Below, in pieces: positions 42,030 through 50,444 of a stretch of DNA of 64,000 bases. The stretch spans positions 21,004-85,003 of the forward strand of contig NZ_JAHWFK010000038.1 of the NCBI RefSeq assembly GCF_019710575.1. Direction: 5' to 3'. Origin of the DNA: Paractinoplanes polyasparticus. Its GTDB lineage: Bacteria > Actinomycetota > Actinomycetes > Mycobacteriales > Micromonosporaceae. Every line of letters begins with the position of its first letter. Position 1 is the stretch's first letter. The translations under genes and the position numbers were made by a program. The notes below the pieces were generated by a model. It did no database searches, had not been told where the DNA came from, and saw only the letters and a list, made by a program, of their open reading frames with translations.

Positions 42030-42127
42030 TGATGTTACTCAACATCAAAGAGGCCCCCGAGCCTGCATGCCGCCTTGACACTCAATGATGTCGGACGACA
42101 TCATTATTTTAATGTCGGACGACATCA
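42030..42127. promoter_or_regulatory. Three TGATGT-N6-ACATCA operators and the SDR promoter
   Basis: 18-bp dyads occur at 42030-42047 (arms TGATGTT/AACATCA), 42086-42103 (TGATGTCG/CGACATCA) and 42110-42127 (AATGTCG/CGACATCA, first T missing). The first lies near the tetR start. A perfect -35 TTGACA (42075-42080) with CATCAT (42099-42104) 18 nt later forms an SDR promoter, and the second dyad fills the spacer, so bound regulator should block RNA polymerase. Confidence 0.75.
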
Positions 42128-42151
42128 AAACATCGACTACGAGGATGACGA

Positions 42152-42931
42152 ATGTTCAAGACCCTTGCTTCACCAGATGCCACCGAATTCGCCGGCAAGC
42201 GTGCGGTCGTCACGGGAGGTAGTCGCGGGATCGGCGCGGCCATCGCGCAACGGCTGCTCGACGGCGGTGCGGCCGTCGTCACCACAGCTCGCACCGCCAC
42301 CGATGAGACGCCGAAGGCCGCCACCTTCGTCGAAGGAGACATCAGCACGCTCGCGGGCGTACAGGCTTTCGCCGCGGCGGCGCTCAACGAACTCGGCGGC
42401 GTCGACATAGTGGTCAACAACGCGGGTGCGGCCCGTGCCCACCTCGGCGGCATCTCCTCCATCCCCGATGAGGAATGGCTCGACGCTCTCAACCTCAACT
42501 ACCTTTCCGCCGTACGGGTCACCAACGCGCTGCTGCCGGCGCTGCGAGAAGCCGGGACGGGCGGCGCGATCGTCAACATCTCAACCGGCCAGGCGCTCAC
42601 ACCCGCGGCGCCGCTGGCCCACTACGGCGCCGCCAAGGCCGCGCTCAACACCTACGGCAAGGCGCTCGCTCACGAGCTCGGGCCCGCCGGGATCCGCGTC
42701 ACCACGATCATCCCCGGCAACGTGCTCTCCCCTGGCGCCGACCTGATCCGCCAGAACCTCGCCGACGGGATCGGCGTCTCGCTCGCCGACGTCTCGGCGG
42801 GCGTGCCGCTGGGCCGCCTCGGCGACCCACGCGACATCGCCGAGGCCGTCGCCTACCTCGTGTCGGACCGGGCACAGTGGGTCACCGGAGCGACCCTGGT
42901 CGTCGACGGCGGCGAACTCCCCGTCATCTGA
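42152..42931 (+). CDS. Short-chain dehydrogenase/reductase controlled by the adjacent TetR
   Basis: A 259-aa classical SDR. The NAD(P) motif is VVTGGSRGIGAAIAQRL, NNAG follows at VDIVVNNAGAARAHLGG, and the catalytic Ser-Tyr-Lys is in IVNISTGQALTPAAPLAHYG and AAKAALNTYGKAL. The C-terminal WVTGATLVVDGGELP is typical. Preference for NADP is suggested by the Arg after TTA, but is not certain. GAGGA precedes the ATG by 6 nt. The gene is divergent from the TetR gene. Its last 8 nt overlap the end of the convergent S33 peptidase gene. The substrate is unknown, possibly a reactive carbonyl. Confidence 0.9.
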   Translation: MFKTLASPDATEFAGKRAVVTGGSRGIGAAIAQRLLDGGAAVVTTARTATDETPKAATFVEGDISTLAGVQAFAAAALNELGGVDIVVNNAGAARAHLGGISSIPDEEWLDALNLNYLSAVRVTNALLPALREAGTGGAIVNISTGQALTPAAPLAHYGAAKAALNTYGKALAHELGPAGIRVTTIIPGNVLSPGADLIRQNLADGIGVSLADVSAGVPLGRLGDPRDIAEAVAYLVSDRAQWVTGATLVVDGGELPVI

Positions 42932-44582
42932 CGGGGAGTTCGATCAGCGGCGTGAACGATCCCTGGGCGCGCCGCCGGAGAAGGTCTCGTTCCTGGCGGA
43001 TGGCACGAAGTTCCGTAAGAATCCCCGGCCGTGGTGGCTGACCGCGAAGACGTCCCGCGGTGACCCTGCCCTCCGACCACCCGTCGGCGCAGGTCACGTC
43101 GGTGGCCGGAAGGCGACCGGTGTTGAGGTAGCCGTTGACGGCAGTGTCGACGCAGGTGGAACCGCGGAACAGGTAGACGCCGTGGTCGCGGGCGCCCGAC
43201 AACGTGATCATGCGGGAGGCCCGGAGGTCCTTGTGCATGGCCTGGCCCATCTCGAGGACGGCGTTGACGTCACCGGCAGCCTGCACGACCAGGGCCGGCA
43301 CGCCGTTGCGGATCAGGGCCGGTCGCCGTACCGGAGCCTTCCAGAACGCGCATGGTGTGATGGTGGCGCCCACCGGCCCGAAGAGCGGTGCGGTCGCCCG
43401 GGCAGCCTGGACGTCACGCCAGTACGTCTCGACGTCGCGGGATACCGGGGCGTCGCCGCACTGCGTGGCGGTGGAGGCACTGCGCTGCGCGGACTGTGCG
43501 CCGGTCAGCTGCCCGGCCAGGCCGGCGTCGAGCGCCTCGGTCGGCTCGGCGCGGCCGGTGTCGGCCGCCCGGACGAAGACCCGGATGGTGGCCGCCAGCT
43601 CCAGGGCGGTGTCCTCGTGGTCGTCGACGAGCAGGTTGGCGATGATGCCGGGGAGCACAGTGTCATCGACCAGGTACGAGCCGATGTGCAGCGGCCGGCG
43701 GGCGGCGGCGCGATAGACCCGATGGACCGTGGCGAGGACCTGCTCGGGTGTATCACCGAGGTGCAGCAGGTCGTCGTGGGCGGCGGTGCGGGCGGCCCAC
43801 TTGCGCAGGGCGGCTTCGCGGCGTTGGGCGCTGATGCGGTCCCTGAGGACGGTGACGCCCGGACGGTCGGGGTCGATGGCACTGTCGAGGACGATGCGCC
43901 CGGCGTGCTGCGGGAACTGCTGGATGTACTGCGCGCCGAGGTAGCTGCCCTGCGAGTAGCCGAGGAACGACAGTGTCGGTGCGCCGAGTGCGGCCCGGAC
44001 GGTGTCCATGTCGCGGGCGGCGTCGGCGGTGGTGGCGTGGGCCAGCAGGGCGGCGTTGGTGCGGGCGCACCGGCCGGCGAGGTTCTGGGCGAGGGCGACC
44101 ATGCGGTCGAAGCTTTCCCGGTCGCTACCGGCAGATCGCGGCAGCCAGCTGGCCGGCCACCCGCAGTCGAGGGGCGTGCTGCGGCCCGAGAAGCGCACGT
44201 CCATGCCGATGATGTCGAACATGGCGCCGGTGGCCCCCATCGCCTCGCGTGCGGCCGGCACCGTGGCGAGCACCGGATTGGCCGGGCCGCCCAAGTTGAT
44301 CAGCAGGGGCCCGGCGTAGCGCGTGGTGTCGGTGGCCTTGCTGCGGGCGATGGCGATCGTGATGCTGCGGCCGCGGGGCCGGCTGTAGTCCAACGGAACC
44401 CGGATGTCAGCGCACCGCACACCGGCCTCGTCGAGGGTTCGGCCTTCGTGGTCGTCGGAGCCGAGCCGGCAGGACTTCCAGGCGATGGGCGGTGTGGTGT
44501 CCGCCGTGGTGGTGGCGGCGGCGGCGGCGAATCCAGCGACAGTGGTGCTCAGGGCGGCGACAAGAACGGTGATCCAACGCAT
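42924..44582 (-). CDS. Secreted S33 tripeptidyl aminopeptidase-like hydrolase
   Basis: A 552-aa alpha/beta hydrolase of peptidase family S33, as in Streptomyces Tap and SlpD/E. It has a signal peptide (MRWITVLVAALSTTVAGFAA). ADIRVPLDYSRPRGRSI is the family's N-terminal signature, and LINLGGPANPVLATVPAA the oxyanion region. The nucleophile is in LGYSQGSYLGAQY, the acid in VQAAGDVNAVLEM and the His in SGARDHGVYLFRG. The oxyanion Pro-Gly-Ser of typical members reads GPANP, a slight variant. GAGGGAG precedes the ATG by 8 nt. It removes N-terminal peptides outside the cell. The ABC permease gene ends 13 nt upstream on the same strand. Confidence 0.88.
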   Translation of the reverse strand: MRWITVLVAALSTTVAGFAAAAATTTADTTPPIAWKSCRLGSDDHEGRTLDEAGVRCADIRVPLDYSRPRGRSITIAIARSKATDTTRYAGPLLINLGGPANPVLATVPAAREAMGATGAMFDIIGMDVRFSGRSTPLDCGWPASWLPRSAGSDRESFDRMVALAQNLAGRCARTNAALLAHATTADAARDMDTVRAALGAPTLSFLGYSQGSYLGAQYIQQFPQHAGRIVLDSAIDPDRPGVTVLRDRISAQRREAALRKWAARTAAHDDLLHLGDTPEQVLATVHRVYRAAARRPLHIGSYLVDDTVLPGIIANLLVDDHEDTALELAATIRVFVRAADTGRAEPTEALDAGLAGQLTGAQSAQRSASTATQCGDAPVSRDVETYWRDVQAARATAPLFGPVGATITPCAFWKAPVRRPALIRNGVPALVVQAAGDVNAVLEMGQAMHKDLRASRMITLSGARDHGVYLFRGSTCVDTAVNGYLNTGRLPATDVTCADGWSEGRVTAGRLRGQPPRPGILTELRAIRQERDLLRRRAQGSFTPLIELPVR

Positions 44583-44595
44583 CGGCGGTGCTCCC

Positions 44596-45399
44596 TCAGA
44601 CGTCACGGCGGTGCAGCATCCACCCGGCCAGGCCGAGGACAACGGCGGTGTAGAGGCAGAGCAGGCCCAGGCCCGACCACGGGCTGAGCGACAGCGCATC
44701 CTGGTGAACGGCGCTGACGGCCGCGCCGGCCGGGGCCGGCAGGTAGCGATAAGCGGCATCGGACACCGATTCCGGCATCAGCCCGAGCACCAGCTGCGGT
44801 CCGAGCAGCAGCCCGAACAGCGCCGAGACCCCAGCCGCGGTGTTCCGCAACAAGGCGCCCAGCCCCAGCCCCAGCAGCCCCACCGCGGTCAGGAACAGCG
44901 CGCCGCCGAGCACCGCCCGCGCCACACCCGGCGCGTCCAGGCCGACGTTCAGGTGCCGACCGGCGAGGATCCGCTGGCCCACCAGAAATGCCACTAGCAC
45001 GGCTGGTACGGCAGACAGCAGCGTGGCGACACCCAACGCGATCGCCTTGCCCCACAGCAGCGGTAGCCGGGCCGGGACGGCGGTCAAGCTGACCCGGATC
45101 GAGCCGGTGGCGTACTCACCGCTGACGAACAGCGCACCGAGCACCCCGACCGCGAACTGGGCCAGCTGCACCCCGGCGAGACTGATCGCGGTGGCGTCGA
45201 ACGCGGACAGGTCTGTGGGAGGGCGGGCGACGCGCAGCGTGGCGTAGCCGGCGCCGACGCCGACGACGAGGACGACGGTGGCCGGCAAGCACCAGATCGT
45301 GGACGGTAGCGACCGGAGTTTCGTCCATTCCGAACGGATGACCCTGACCTGGCTGACGTGCTGTTCGGCGGCGTACGCGGGAAGGCGGACGACGGTCAT
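44596..45399 (-). CDS. ABC-2 type transporter permease
   Basis: A 267-aa permease with about six hydrophobic helices. It begins VRVIRSEWTKLRSLPSTIWC, the usual cytoplasmic N-terminus of ABC-2 permeases that pair with CcmA-type ATPases. LGALFVSGEYATGSIRVSL is another family hallmark, before the second helix. The ATG overlaps the ATPase stop (ATGA). Together they should export a drug, peptide or lipid, or act as a bacitracin-type resistance pump. The S33 peptidase gene follows after 13 nt and may be in the same transcript. Confidence 0.88.
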   Translation of the reverse strand: MTVVRLPAYAAEQHVSQVRVIRSEWTKLRSLPSTIWCLPATVVLVVGVGAGYATLRVARPPTDLSAFDATAISLAGVQLAQFAVGVLGALFVSGEYATGSIRVSLTAVPARLPLLWGKAIALGVATLLSAVPAVLVAFLVGQRILAGRHLNVGLDAPGVARAVLGGALFLTAVGLLGLGLGALLRNTAAGVSALFGLLLGPQLVLGLMPESVSDAAYRYLPAPAGAAVSAVHQDALSLSPWSGLGLLCLYTAVVLGLAGWMLHRRDV

Positions 45400-46319
45400 G
45401 ACGACGCTCCGGCGGTGATGGTCGGGTGGTGTTCGACCGCGTCGTGGGTCAGGTCGATGAAGGCCTCCTCGAGCGAGGCCGGCTGGGCCGTGAGTTCGAG
45501 CAGAGTGATGCCGGCCGTACCGGCGGCGGCGCCGATCTGGTCGGTGGTCAGCCCGGCCACGGTCAACGCCCCGGCACCGTCGGCGGTCACCTCGACGTCG
45601 GGAGAGTCCAGCCGGGCGGTGAGCCGGGCGGGTTCGGTGGTCCGGACCCTCACCACGCTGCGGCCGTACAGCCGGACGAACTCCGTGACGCTGGTGTCGG
45701 CGATCAGCCGGCCTGCGCCGACCACGATGAGGTGTTGTGCGGCGAGTGCCATCTCGTTCATCAGGTGCGAGGACACGAACACGGTGCGGCCCTCGGCGGC
45801 GAGGCTGCGGAGCAACGCCCGGACCCAGCGGATGCCCTCCGTGTCCAGCCCGTTGAGCGGCTCGTCCAGGATCACCGTGCGCGGGTCGCCGAGCAGCGCC
45901 GTGGCGATGCCGAGCCGCTGGCCCATGCCGAGCGAGAACTTCCCGGCCCGCCGCCGTGCCGCACCGGTCAGTCCGACCGCGTCGATCACCTCGTCGACCC
46001 GCGACCGGTGGATGCCGCTCGTGCGGGCGAGCGCCAGCAGGTGGTTGTAGGCGCTGCGCCCCGGATGGATCGACCGTGCCTCCAGCAGCGCCCCGACCTC
46101 CCGCAGCGGCGCGCTGTGGGATCGGTACGGCCGGCCGTTGACCAGCACCGAACCGCTCGTCGGCGAGTCCAGGCCCAGGATCATCCGCATCGTGGTGGAC
46201 TTCCCCGCACCGTTCGGGCCCAGGAATCCGGTCACCAGCCCGGGATTGACGGTGAACGTCAGCCCGTCGACGGCGAGCTTGTCGCCGTACCGCTTTGTCA
46301 ACCCGCGTGCCTCGATCAC
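45396..46319 (-). CDS. ABC transporter ATP-binding protein
   Basis: A 307-aa CcmA/DrrA-type ATPase. Walker A is GFLGPNGAGKSTTMRM, the signature is FSLGMGQRLGIATALLG, Walker B is TVILDEPLNGLDTEG and the H-loop is VFVSSHLMNEM. The C-terminal extension (~90 aa) is typical of drug-export ATPases. GTG 46319 is chosen because GAGGGAG lies 7 nt upstream. It forms an exporter with the next permease. The gene is divergent from the histidine kinase at 46477, so that two-component system probably controls it. Confidence 0.92.
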   Translation of the reverse strand: MIEARGLTKRYGDKLAVDGLTFTVNPGLVTGFLGPNGAGKSTTMRMILGLDSPTSGSVLVNGRPYRSHSAPLREVGALLEARSIHPGRSAYNHLLALARTSGIHRSRVDEVIDAVGLTGAARRRAGKFSLGMGQRLGIATALLGDPRTVILDEPLNGLDTEGIRWVRALLRSLAAEGRTVFVSSHLMNEMALAAQHLIVVGAGRLIADTSVTEFVRLYGRSVVRVRTTEPARLTARLDSPDVEVTADGAGALTVAGLTTDQIGAAAGTAGITLLELTAQPASLEEAFIDLTHDAVEHHPTITAGASS

Positions 46320-46463
46320 CGCTGTGCTCCCTCGTTCGTCCGTTGTCGAGGACGGTGCCAGCGCGCAGCGATGGTGTAACTGGGGTGGCCAGCCGGACGA
46401 TGGTGGGGTTTTCCACACCCCGGCGGGCGAGTTTGCCTCATGGCCGACTTGCGTCCGGCTGCC

Positions 46464-46469
46464 TACCGT
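46464..46469 (+). promoter_or_regulatory. Possible -10 box for leaderless histidine kinase transcript
   Basis: TACCGT ends 7 nt before the ATG of the kinase gene. The only Shine-Dalgarno-like sequence (GAAGG) is 2 nt from the ATG, too close to work. A leaderless transcript is therefore likely, though the -35 is unclear. Confidence 0.35.
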
Positions 46470-46476
46470 GAAGGTC

Positions 46477-47730
46477 ATGAAGGCAGGGCTACGACTGTTC
46501 GGCCCCCTGATGGCGCCGCGGACCTGGCGGACGACTTTCCACGCAGTCGCCGCGATGCTCCTGGGCGTCACCACGGGCCTGGTGATCTGGCTCGTCGTGG
46601 TGGCCTGGTGGGGGGCGTTGCTCAGCCTCATCGAAGGGCCGACGGGCCACCCGCTGCTTCCGGTGCTCTACCTCGGTGTCGTCGCGTTCGGGCCGCTCGT
46701 GCTGCTGCCGTTCGTGCGGTTCTTCAGCGCCCTGCAGCGGGAACGGTTCCGGGCCCTGCTCGGCGTCGTGATCGCCGGGCCGCGGCACGACCCGGGCACC
46801 GGCCGACATCGCCTGCTGCGTCCGTGGACGGCCACGTCGACCTGGCGTCAGTTCGCCTATCACCTGCTCGCCCCGCTGGTCTGCGGAGCCGGTGGGGCCT
46901 TGGTCCTGCTCTGCTGGGCGGCGCTGCCGCTGACGGCGTTGTGGGAGCACCAGGCGTCCGGCGCCGGCCATGCCGGCTGGTTCGGCGGGGCCGGGGCCCT
47001 GCTCCTCGCCGCGCCGTGGGCCGCACACGGATTCGCCGCCACCGACACCGCAATGGCCCGGCGCATGCTCGGCCCCGGCCGCGCCGAGAGGCTCGCGGAA
47101 CGAGTGGCGTCGCTGGCCCAGAGCCGAGCCGACCTGGTAGAGGCGGCCGACACCGAACGGCGCAGGATCGAGCGGGACCTGCACGACGGCGTACAGCAGC
47201 GGCTCGTCTCGCTCGCCCTGAACCTCGGCATGGCCCGCGCCGCGTTCACCGACGAATCGCCGGAGATCCTGGAGGTCCTCGCCGCGGCGCACGACGACGC
47301 CACCGCCGCGCTGACCGAACTGCGCGACTTCGTCCGCGGCCTGCACCCAGCCGTCCTCGACGACCGCGGCCTCGACGCCGCGCTCTCCGGCATCGCCGCC
47401 CGGGCTCCCCTGCCGGTCGAGCTGCGGGTCGCCCTCGCTCCCCGGTGCTCACCGAGCACCGAGGCCATCGCCTACTTCGCCGTTTCCGAGGCACTGGCCA
47501 ACGTCGCCAAGCACGCGCAGGCGAGCCGGGCCGAGGTCGTCGCCGAGCGGATCGGCGACCGGCTCGTCGTGACCGTGATCGACAACGGCCGCGGCGGGGC
47601 CGCCATCGACAGCATCGGCACCGGCCTACGTGGACTGCAGCAGCGGGCCGCAGCTGTCGACGGCAATCTGACCGTGGTGAGCCCTTCCGGTGGCCCGACA
47701 ACCGTTACCCTGGCCATCCCATGCGCGTAG
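46477..47730 (+). CDS. Two-component sensor histidine kinase (NarL-system type)
   Basis: A 417-aa membrane kinase with about four transmembrane helices in the first ~200 residues (AAMLLGVTTGLVIWLVVVAW, VLYLGVVAFGPLVLLPFV, GAGGALVLLCWAALPLTAL, GGAGALLLAAPWAAHGFAA). The HisKA_3 domain has TERRRIERDLHDGVQQRL with the phospho-acceptor His. The HATPase domain has the N-box SEALANVAKHAQAS, and DNGRGGAAIDSIGTGLRGL. It has no extracellular sensor domain, like the intramembrane sensors that respond to cell-envelope stress. Its 3' end overlaps the response regulator gene by 10 nt, and it faces away from the ABC exporter genes. Confidence 0.92.
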   Translation: MKAGLRLFGPLMAPRTWRTTFHAVAAMLLGVTTGLVIWLVVVAWWGALLSLIEGPTGHPLLPVLYLGVVAFGPLVLLPFVRFFSALQRERFRALLGVVIAGPRHDPGTGRHRLLRPWTATSTWRQFAYHLLAPLVCGAGGALVLLCWAALPLTALWEHQASGAGHAGWFGGAGALLLAAPWAAHGFAATDTAMARRMLGPGRAERLAERVASLAQSRADLVEAADTERRRIERDLHDGVQQRLVSLALNLGMARAAFTDESPEILEVLAAAHDDATAALTELRDFVRGLHPAVLDDRGLDAALSGIAARAPLPVELRVALAPRCSPSTEAIAYFAVSEALANVAKHAQASRAEVVAERIGDRLVVTVIDNGRGGAAIDSIGTGLRGLQQRAAAVDGNLTVVSPSGGPTTVTLAIPCA

Positions 47731-48362
47731 TCCTCGCCGAGGATTCAGTCCTGCTACGGGCCGGCCTCACCAAGCTACTCAACGACGGCGGCTTCGAGGT
47801 CGTCGCCGCGGTCCCCGACGCCCAGCAACTGCTCACCGCCGTCGACGAGCACCGGCCCGACGTCGCAGTCATCGACGTGCGGATGCCACCGACCCACACC
47901 GACGAGGGCATCCGCGCCGCGCTCGTCATCCGCCGGCAGCACCCCTCGATCGCCGTGTGCGTCCTGTCGCAGTACGCCGAGGAGCGTTACGCCACCGATC
48001 TGCTGTCCCTCGGCACCAGCGGTGTCGGCTACCTGCTCAAAGATCGGGTCGCGCACGTCTCCGACTTCCTCGACGCCCTGCGCCGGATCGCAGCCGGCGG
48101 CACCGCACTCGACCCGGAGGTCGTCGCCCAGTTGCTGGTACGCCGAACCGAAAACCCGATGCAGCGGCTCACCGCCCGCGAGCGTGCGGTGCTCCAGCTC
48201 ATGGCGGAGGGCCGCTCCAACACCGGCGTCACCGAGGTACTCGACGTCAGCCACAGCGCCGTCGAGAAATACGTCACCAACATCTTCGCCAAACTCGACC
48301 TTCCACCCACCGACACCGACCACCGCCGCGTGCTGGCCGTGCTCAAATACCTCGGTACCTGA
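47721..48362 (+). CDS. NarL/LuxR-family response regulator
   Basis: A 213-aa regulator. The receiver domain has the acidic pair in VVLAEDSVLLRAGL, the phosphorylation Asp in VAVIDVRMPPTHTDEG and the Lys in GYLLKDRVAHV. The C-terminal LuxR-type helix-turn-helix reads RLTARERAVLQLMAEGRSNT, then VSHSAVEKYVTNIFAKL. The TGVTEVLDVSH variant of the usual IA..L is notable. The ATG lies inside the kinase's last codons, so the pair is translationally coupled. It is expected to regulate the divergent ABC exporter. Confidence 0.93.
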   Translation: MRVVLAEDSVLLRAGLTKLLNDGGFEVVAAVPDAQQLLTAVDEHRPDVAVIDVRMPPTHTDEGIRAALVIRRQHPSIAVCVLSQYAEERYATDLLSLGTSGVGYLLKDRVAHVSDFLDALRRIAAGGTALDPEVVAQLLVRRTENPMQRLTARERAVLQLMAEGRSNTGVTEVLDVSHSAVEKYVTNIFAKLDLPPTDTDHRRVLAVLKYLGT

Positions 48363-48537
48363 ACCGTGATCATGAATGCCGGCACACTCGCGCCGCCGGT
48401 ACACGGGGAACCCGCTGGATCAGCCGAGATCGCCTCCACAGAACGATCCGTGAAACGCGAGGGCCAACGGGGAACATGCCGATCGCGGCGTAGGTGGCGC
48501 AAACGGCGATCCCCGCGCGCCAAGCCCGCCGGCGGGC

Positions 48538-48680
48538 CGTCACGACCGGTCGTGAGCCGCCGCGAGTGGCCGCGGACCGTCATGAGCCGCCTCCGGCTGC
48601 CGCCGACCGTCACGAGCTGTTACCGGCCGTCGCGAGCTCCCGCGCGTTGTCGTGAGTTCCGGGGAGCCGTCGCGGCAGGA
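48538..48680. repeat. Degenerate 10-bp periodic repeat overlapping the MFS 3' end
   Basis: From about 48538 a decanucleotide pattern close to GTCGYGAGCY recurs in register: GTCACGACCG, GTCGTGAGCC, GCCGCGAGTG, GTCATGAGCC, GTCACGAGCT, GTCGCGAGCT, GTCGTGAGTT, GTCGCGGCAG, with diverged units between. The array covers the convergent intergenic gap and the last ~23 codons of the minus-strand MFS gene. The rest of the gap (48363-48537) is unremarkable. Confidence 0.5.
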
Positions 48681-49869
48681 GCAGAAGGGCCAGTACGGCG
48701 GCCAGCGCATAGGTGGCCGCCTGGACCTCGAGGAGCGGCAGCGTGCCCGTGATGCCCTGCAGCAGGCCGGCCATGAGCAGGCCCACGGCCTGGCCGGCCG
48801 CCTGCACCAGACCGAACGCCGCGAAGGTGCGGCCGCGCCGGTCGTCGGCCGAGGAGCGCTGCAGCAGGCTGGTCAGGCCGGCGCCGAGGAGCACGCCGGG
48901 CGCGCCGACGATGGCGAAGAGGATCCCGTACGCGATCACGGCGTGCGTGGCGAAGGACAGGTTCCACGACAGGGCGGTGATCGCGGCGAAGCCGACGGCT
49001 CCGAGAATCGTCAGGCGCACCACGTCGAGACGGGCACCGAGCACGCCCAGCAGGGCGCCGGCCGCGATCGCACCGATGGCCTGGACCCCGCGCAGCAGGC
49101 CGACGTCCGCCTCGGAGCCGTTGATGACATCGGTGACGAAGAAGACGAACAGCACCACGAACAAGCCCTGGGCGACGGCGGCGACGAACGCGACCGTGAG
49201 CGGCGCGCGGATCGCCGGGTCGACCAGCGCGCGGAGGATCCGGCCGGACCGGGCCGGCGCCCTTCCGGCTCGATCGCGGGGCAGGGTCGCGACCAGCGCC
49301 GCGGCGATCAGGTACGTCGCGACGTCGACGAGCGCGACCCCGCTCAGCCCGACCACCGCGAGGAGCACGCCGCCGAGCGGGCCGCCCACGATGCGTCCGA
49401 GATCGTTGTTCAGCCCGACCAGCGCGTTGGCCGACATCGCGCGTTCGGGTCCGACGAGTGCGGGCAGCAGGGCGTTCTTCGCGGGCTCGAAGAAGGTGGC
49501 GAACGTGGCCTGGGCGACGATGACGCCGAAGAGCAGCGGCAGGTCGGAGCGATCGCGCACCACGAGCAGCGGCAGCAGCGACACGGCCTGGGCCAGTGTC
49601 GCGGCGACCATGACCGTACGGCGTGGAAGCCGGTCGACGAGGCGGCCGGCGAGCGGGGCGAGGAGGACGGGCGGGGCCAGGGCGAGCATGAAGGCCATCG
49701 AGGTGCCGAGGGGCGACCCGGTGAGCCGCAGGACGACGAGCGGCAGCGCGATGAACATGAGCCAGTCGCCGGCGTCGGAGACCATCCCGGCGATCCACAG
49801 GCGGCGGAAGGCCGGCACGGCCATGGCGGACGCCGGACGACGCCGGTCGGCCGGGCCCGGCGCGGTCAC
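48610..49869 (-). CDS. MFS transporter (macrolide-efflux/MFS_3 type)
   Basis: A 419-aa major facilitator with about 12 helices. The N-terminus FRRLWIAGMVSDAGDWLMFI is the typical DHA3-type start (WxxxxxSxxGD), and LAGRLVDRLPRRTVMVAA is motif A. ATFATFFEPAKNALLPALV and ANALVGLNNDLGRIVGGPLG are also characteristic of this branch. The GTG start overlaps the ArsR stop (GTGA), so regulator and pump form one operon. The C-terminal ~20 residues come from the 10-bp repeat region. The exported compound is unknown. Confidence 0.9.
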   Translation of the reverse strand: MTAPGPADRRRPASAMAVPAFRRLWIAGMVSDAGDWLMFIALPLVVLRLTGSPLGTSMAFMLALAPPVLLAPLAGRLVDRLPRRTVMVAATLAQAVSLLPLLVVRDRSDLPLLFGVIVAQATFATFFEPAKNALLPALVGPERAMSANALVGLNNDLGRIVGGPLGGVLLAVVGLSGVALVDVATYLIAAALVATLPRDRAGRAPARSGRILRALVDPAIRAPLTVAFVAAVAQGLFVVLFVFFVTDVINGSEADVGLLRGVQAIGAIAAGALLGVLGARLDVVRLTILGAVGFAAITALSWNLSFATHAVIAYGILFAIVGAPGVLLGAGLTSLLQRSSADDRRGRTFAAFGLVQAAGQAVGLLMAGLLQGITGTLPLLEVQAATYALAAVLALLLLPRRLPGTHDNARELATAGNSS

Positions 49870-50432
49870 GTCCGCCGCCCGAAACCCGGACGTGGGAGGG
49901 CCATGAGCGAGAGGTGCACGTGCTCGGCGTCGGCCGGGGCGTCCTCGCGGGTGGGGTGCAGATAGGGGCGGACCACCGCATCGATGCGCTGCAGCACGTC
50001 GATCAGCTCTTCGGGCGACACCGCGAGGCCGTAGGAGGCGTGCGGTTCCTGCTCTCGCCAGTGCCGCGGGAACTCGGCGCGACGACGCAGGTATTCGCGG
50101 GCCAGGTGGTGGTCGAGTTCGATCGCGGCCGCCAGCACCGCGGTCGCCCCGGCCGCGCCCTCGCCGGTGTTGTCGACCGTGAACCCGGTAAGGGTGGTGC
50201 GCCACGGTCGCGACCGCCCGTCACCGGAGTCGTCCGGCTCGACCAGCCCGTGCGCGGCGAGCACCCGGAGGTGATAGCTGCAGTTCGACGGGGTGTCCCC
50301 GACGGCACGCGCACAGGCGGAGGCAGTGGCGGGGCCGGCCGACATCAGATAGCCGAGGACGTCGAGGCGGACCGGATGCGCCAGCGCGTCGAGGACAGCA
50401 GGATCGGCAAAGCTGGGTCGACGCTCCGGCAC
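49866..50432 (-). CDS. ArsR-type winged-helix regulator of the MFS pump
   Basis: A 188-aa regulator with an N-terminal winged helix of the ArsR/HTH_20 kind (LDALAHPVRLDVLGYLMSAG, ACARAVGDTPSNCSYHLRVL, AAHGLVEPDDSG). The ~110-aa C-terminal part is helical (AIELDHHLAREYLRRRAEF) and resembles the sensor region of actinobacterial helix-turn-helix proteins that control efflux pumps. GGGAG precedes the GTG by 5 nt. It is co-transcribed with the MFS gene. The inverted repeat just upstream of its start is the probable binding site. Confidence 0.85.
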   Translation of the reverse strand: MPERRPSFADPAVLDALAHPVRLDVLGYLMSAGPATASACARAVGDTPSNCSYHLRVLAAHGLVEPDDSGDGRSRPWRTTLTGFTVDNTGEGAAGATAVLAAAIELDHHLAREYLRRRAEFPRHWREQEPHASYGLAVSPEELIDVLQRIDAVVRPYLHPTREDAPADAEHVHLSLMALPRPGFGRRT

Positions 50433-50444
50433 GGCAACTCCCTA

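Noticed and set aside
48538..48680. The 10-bp repeat array as a possible CRISPR
   Set aside because: The units are only 10 bp, degenerate and without unique spacers, and no cas gene is present. I saw no CRISPR array anywhere in the window.
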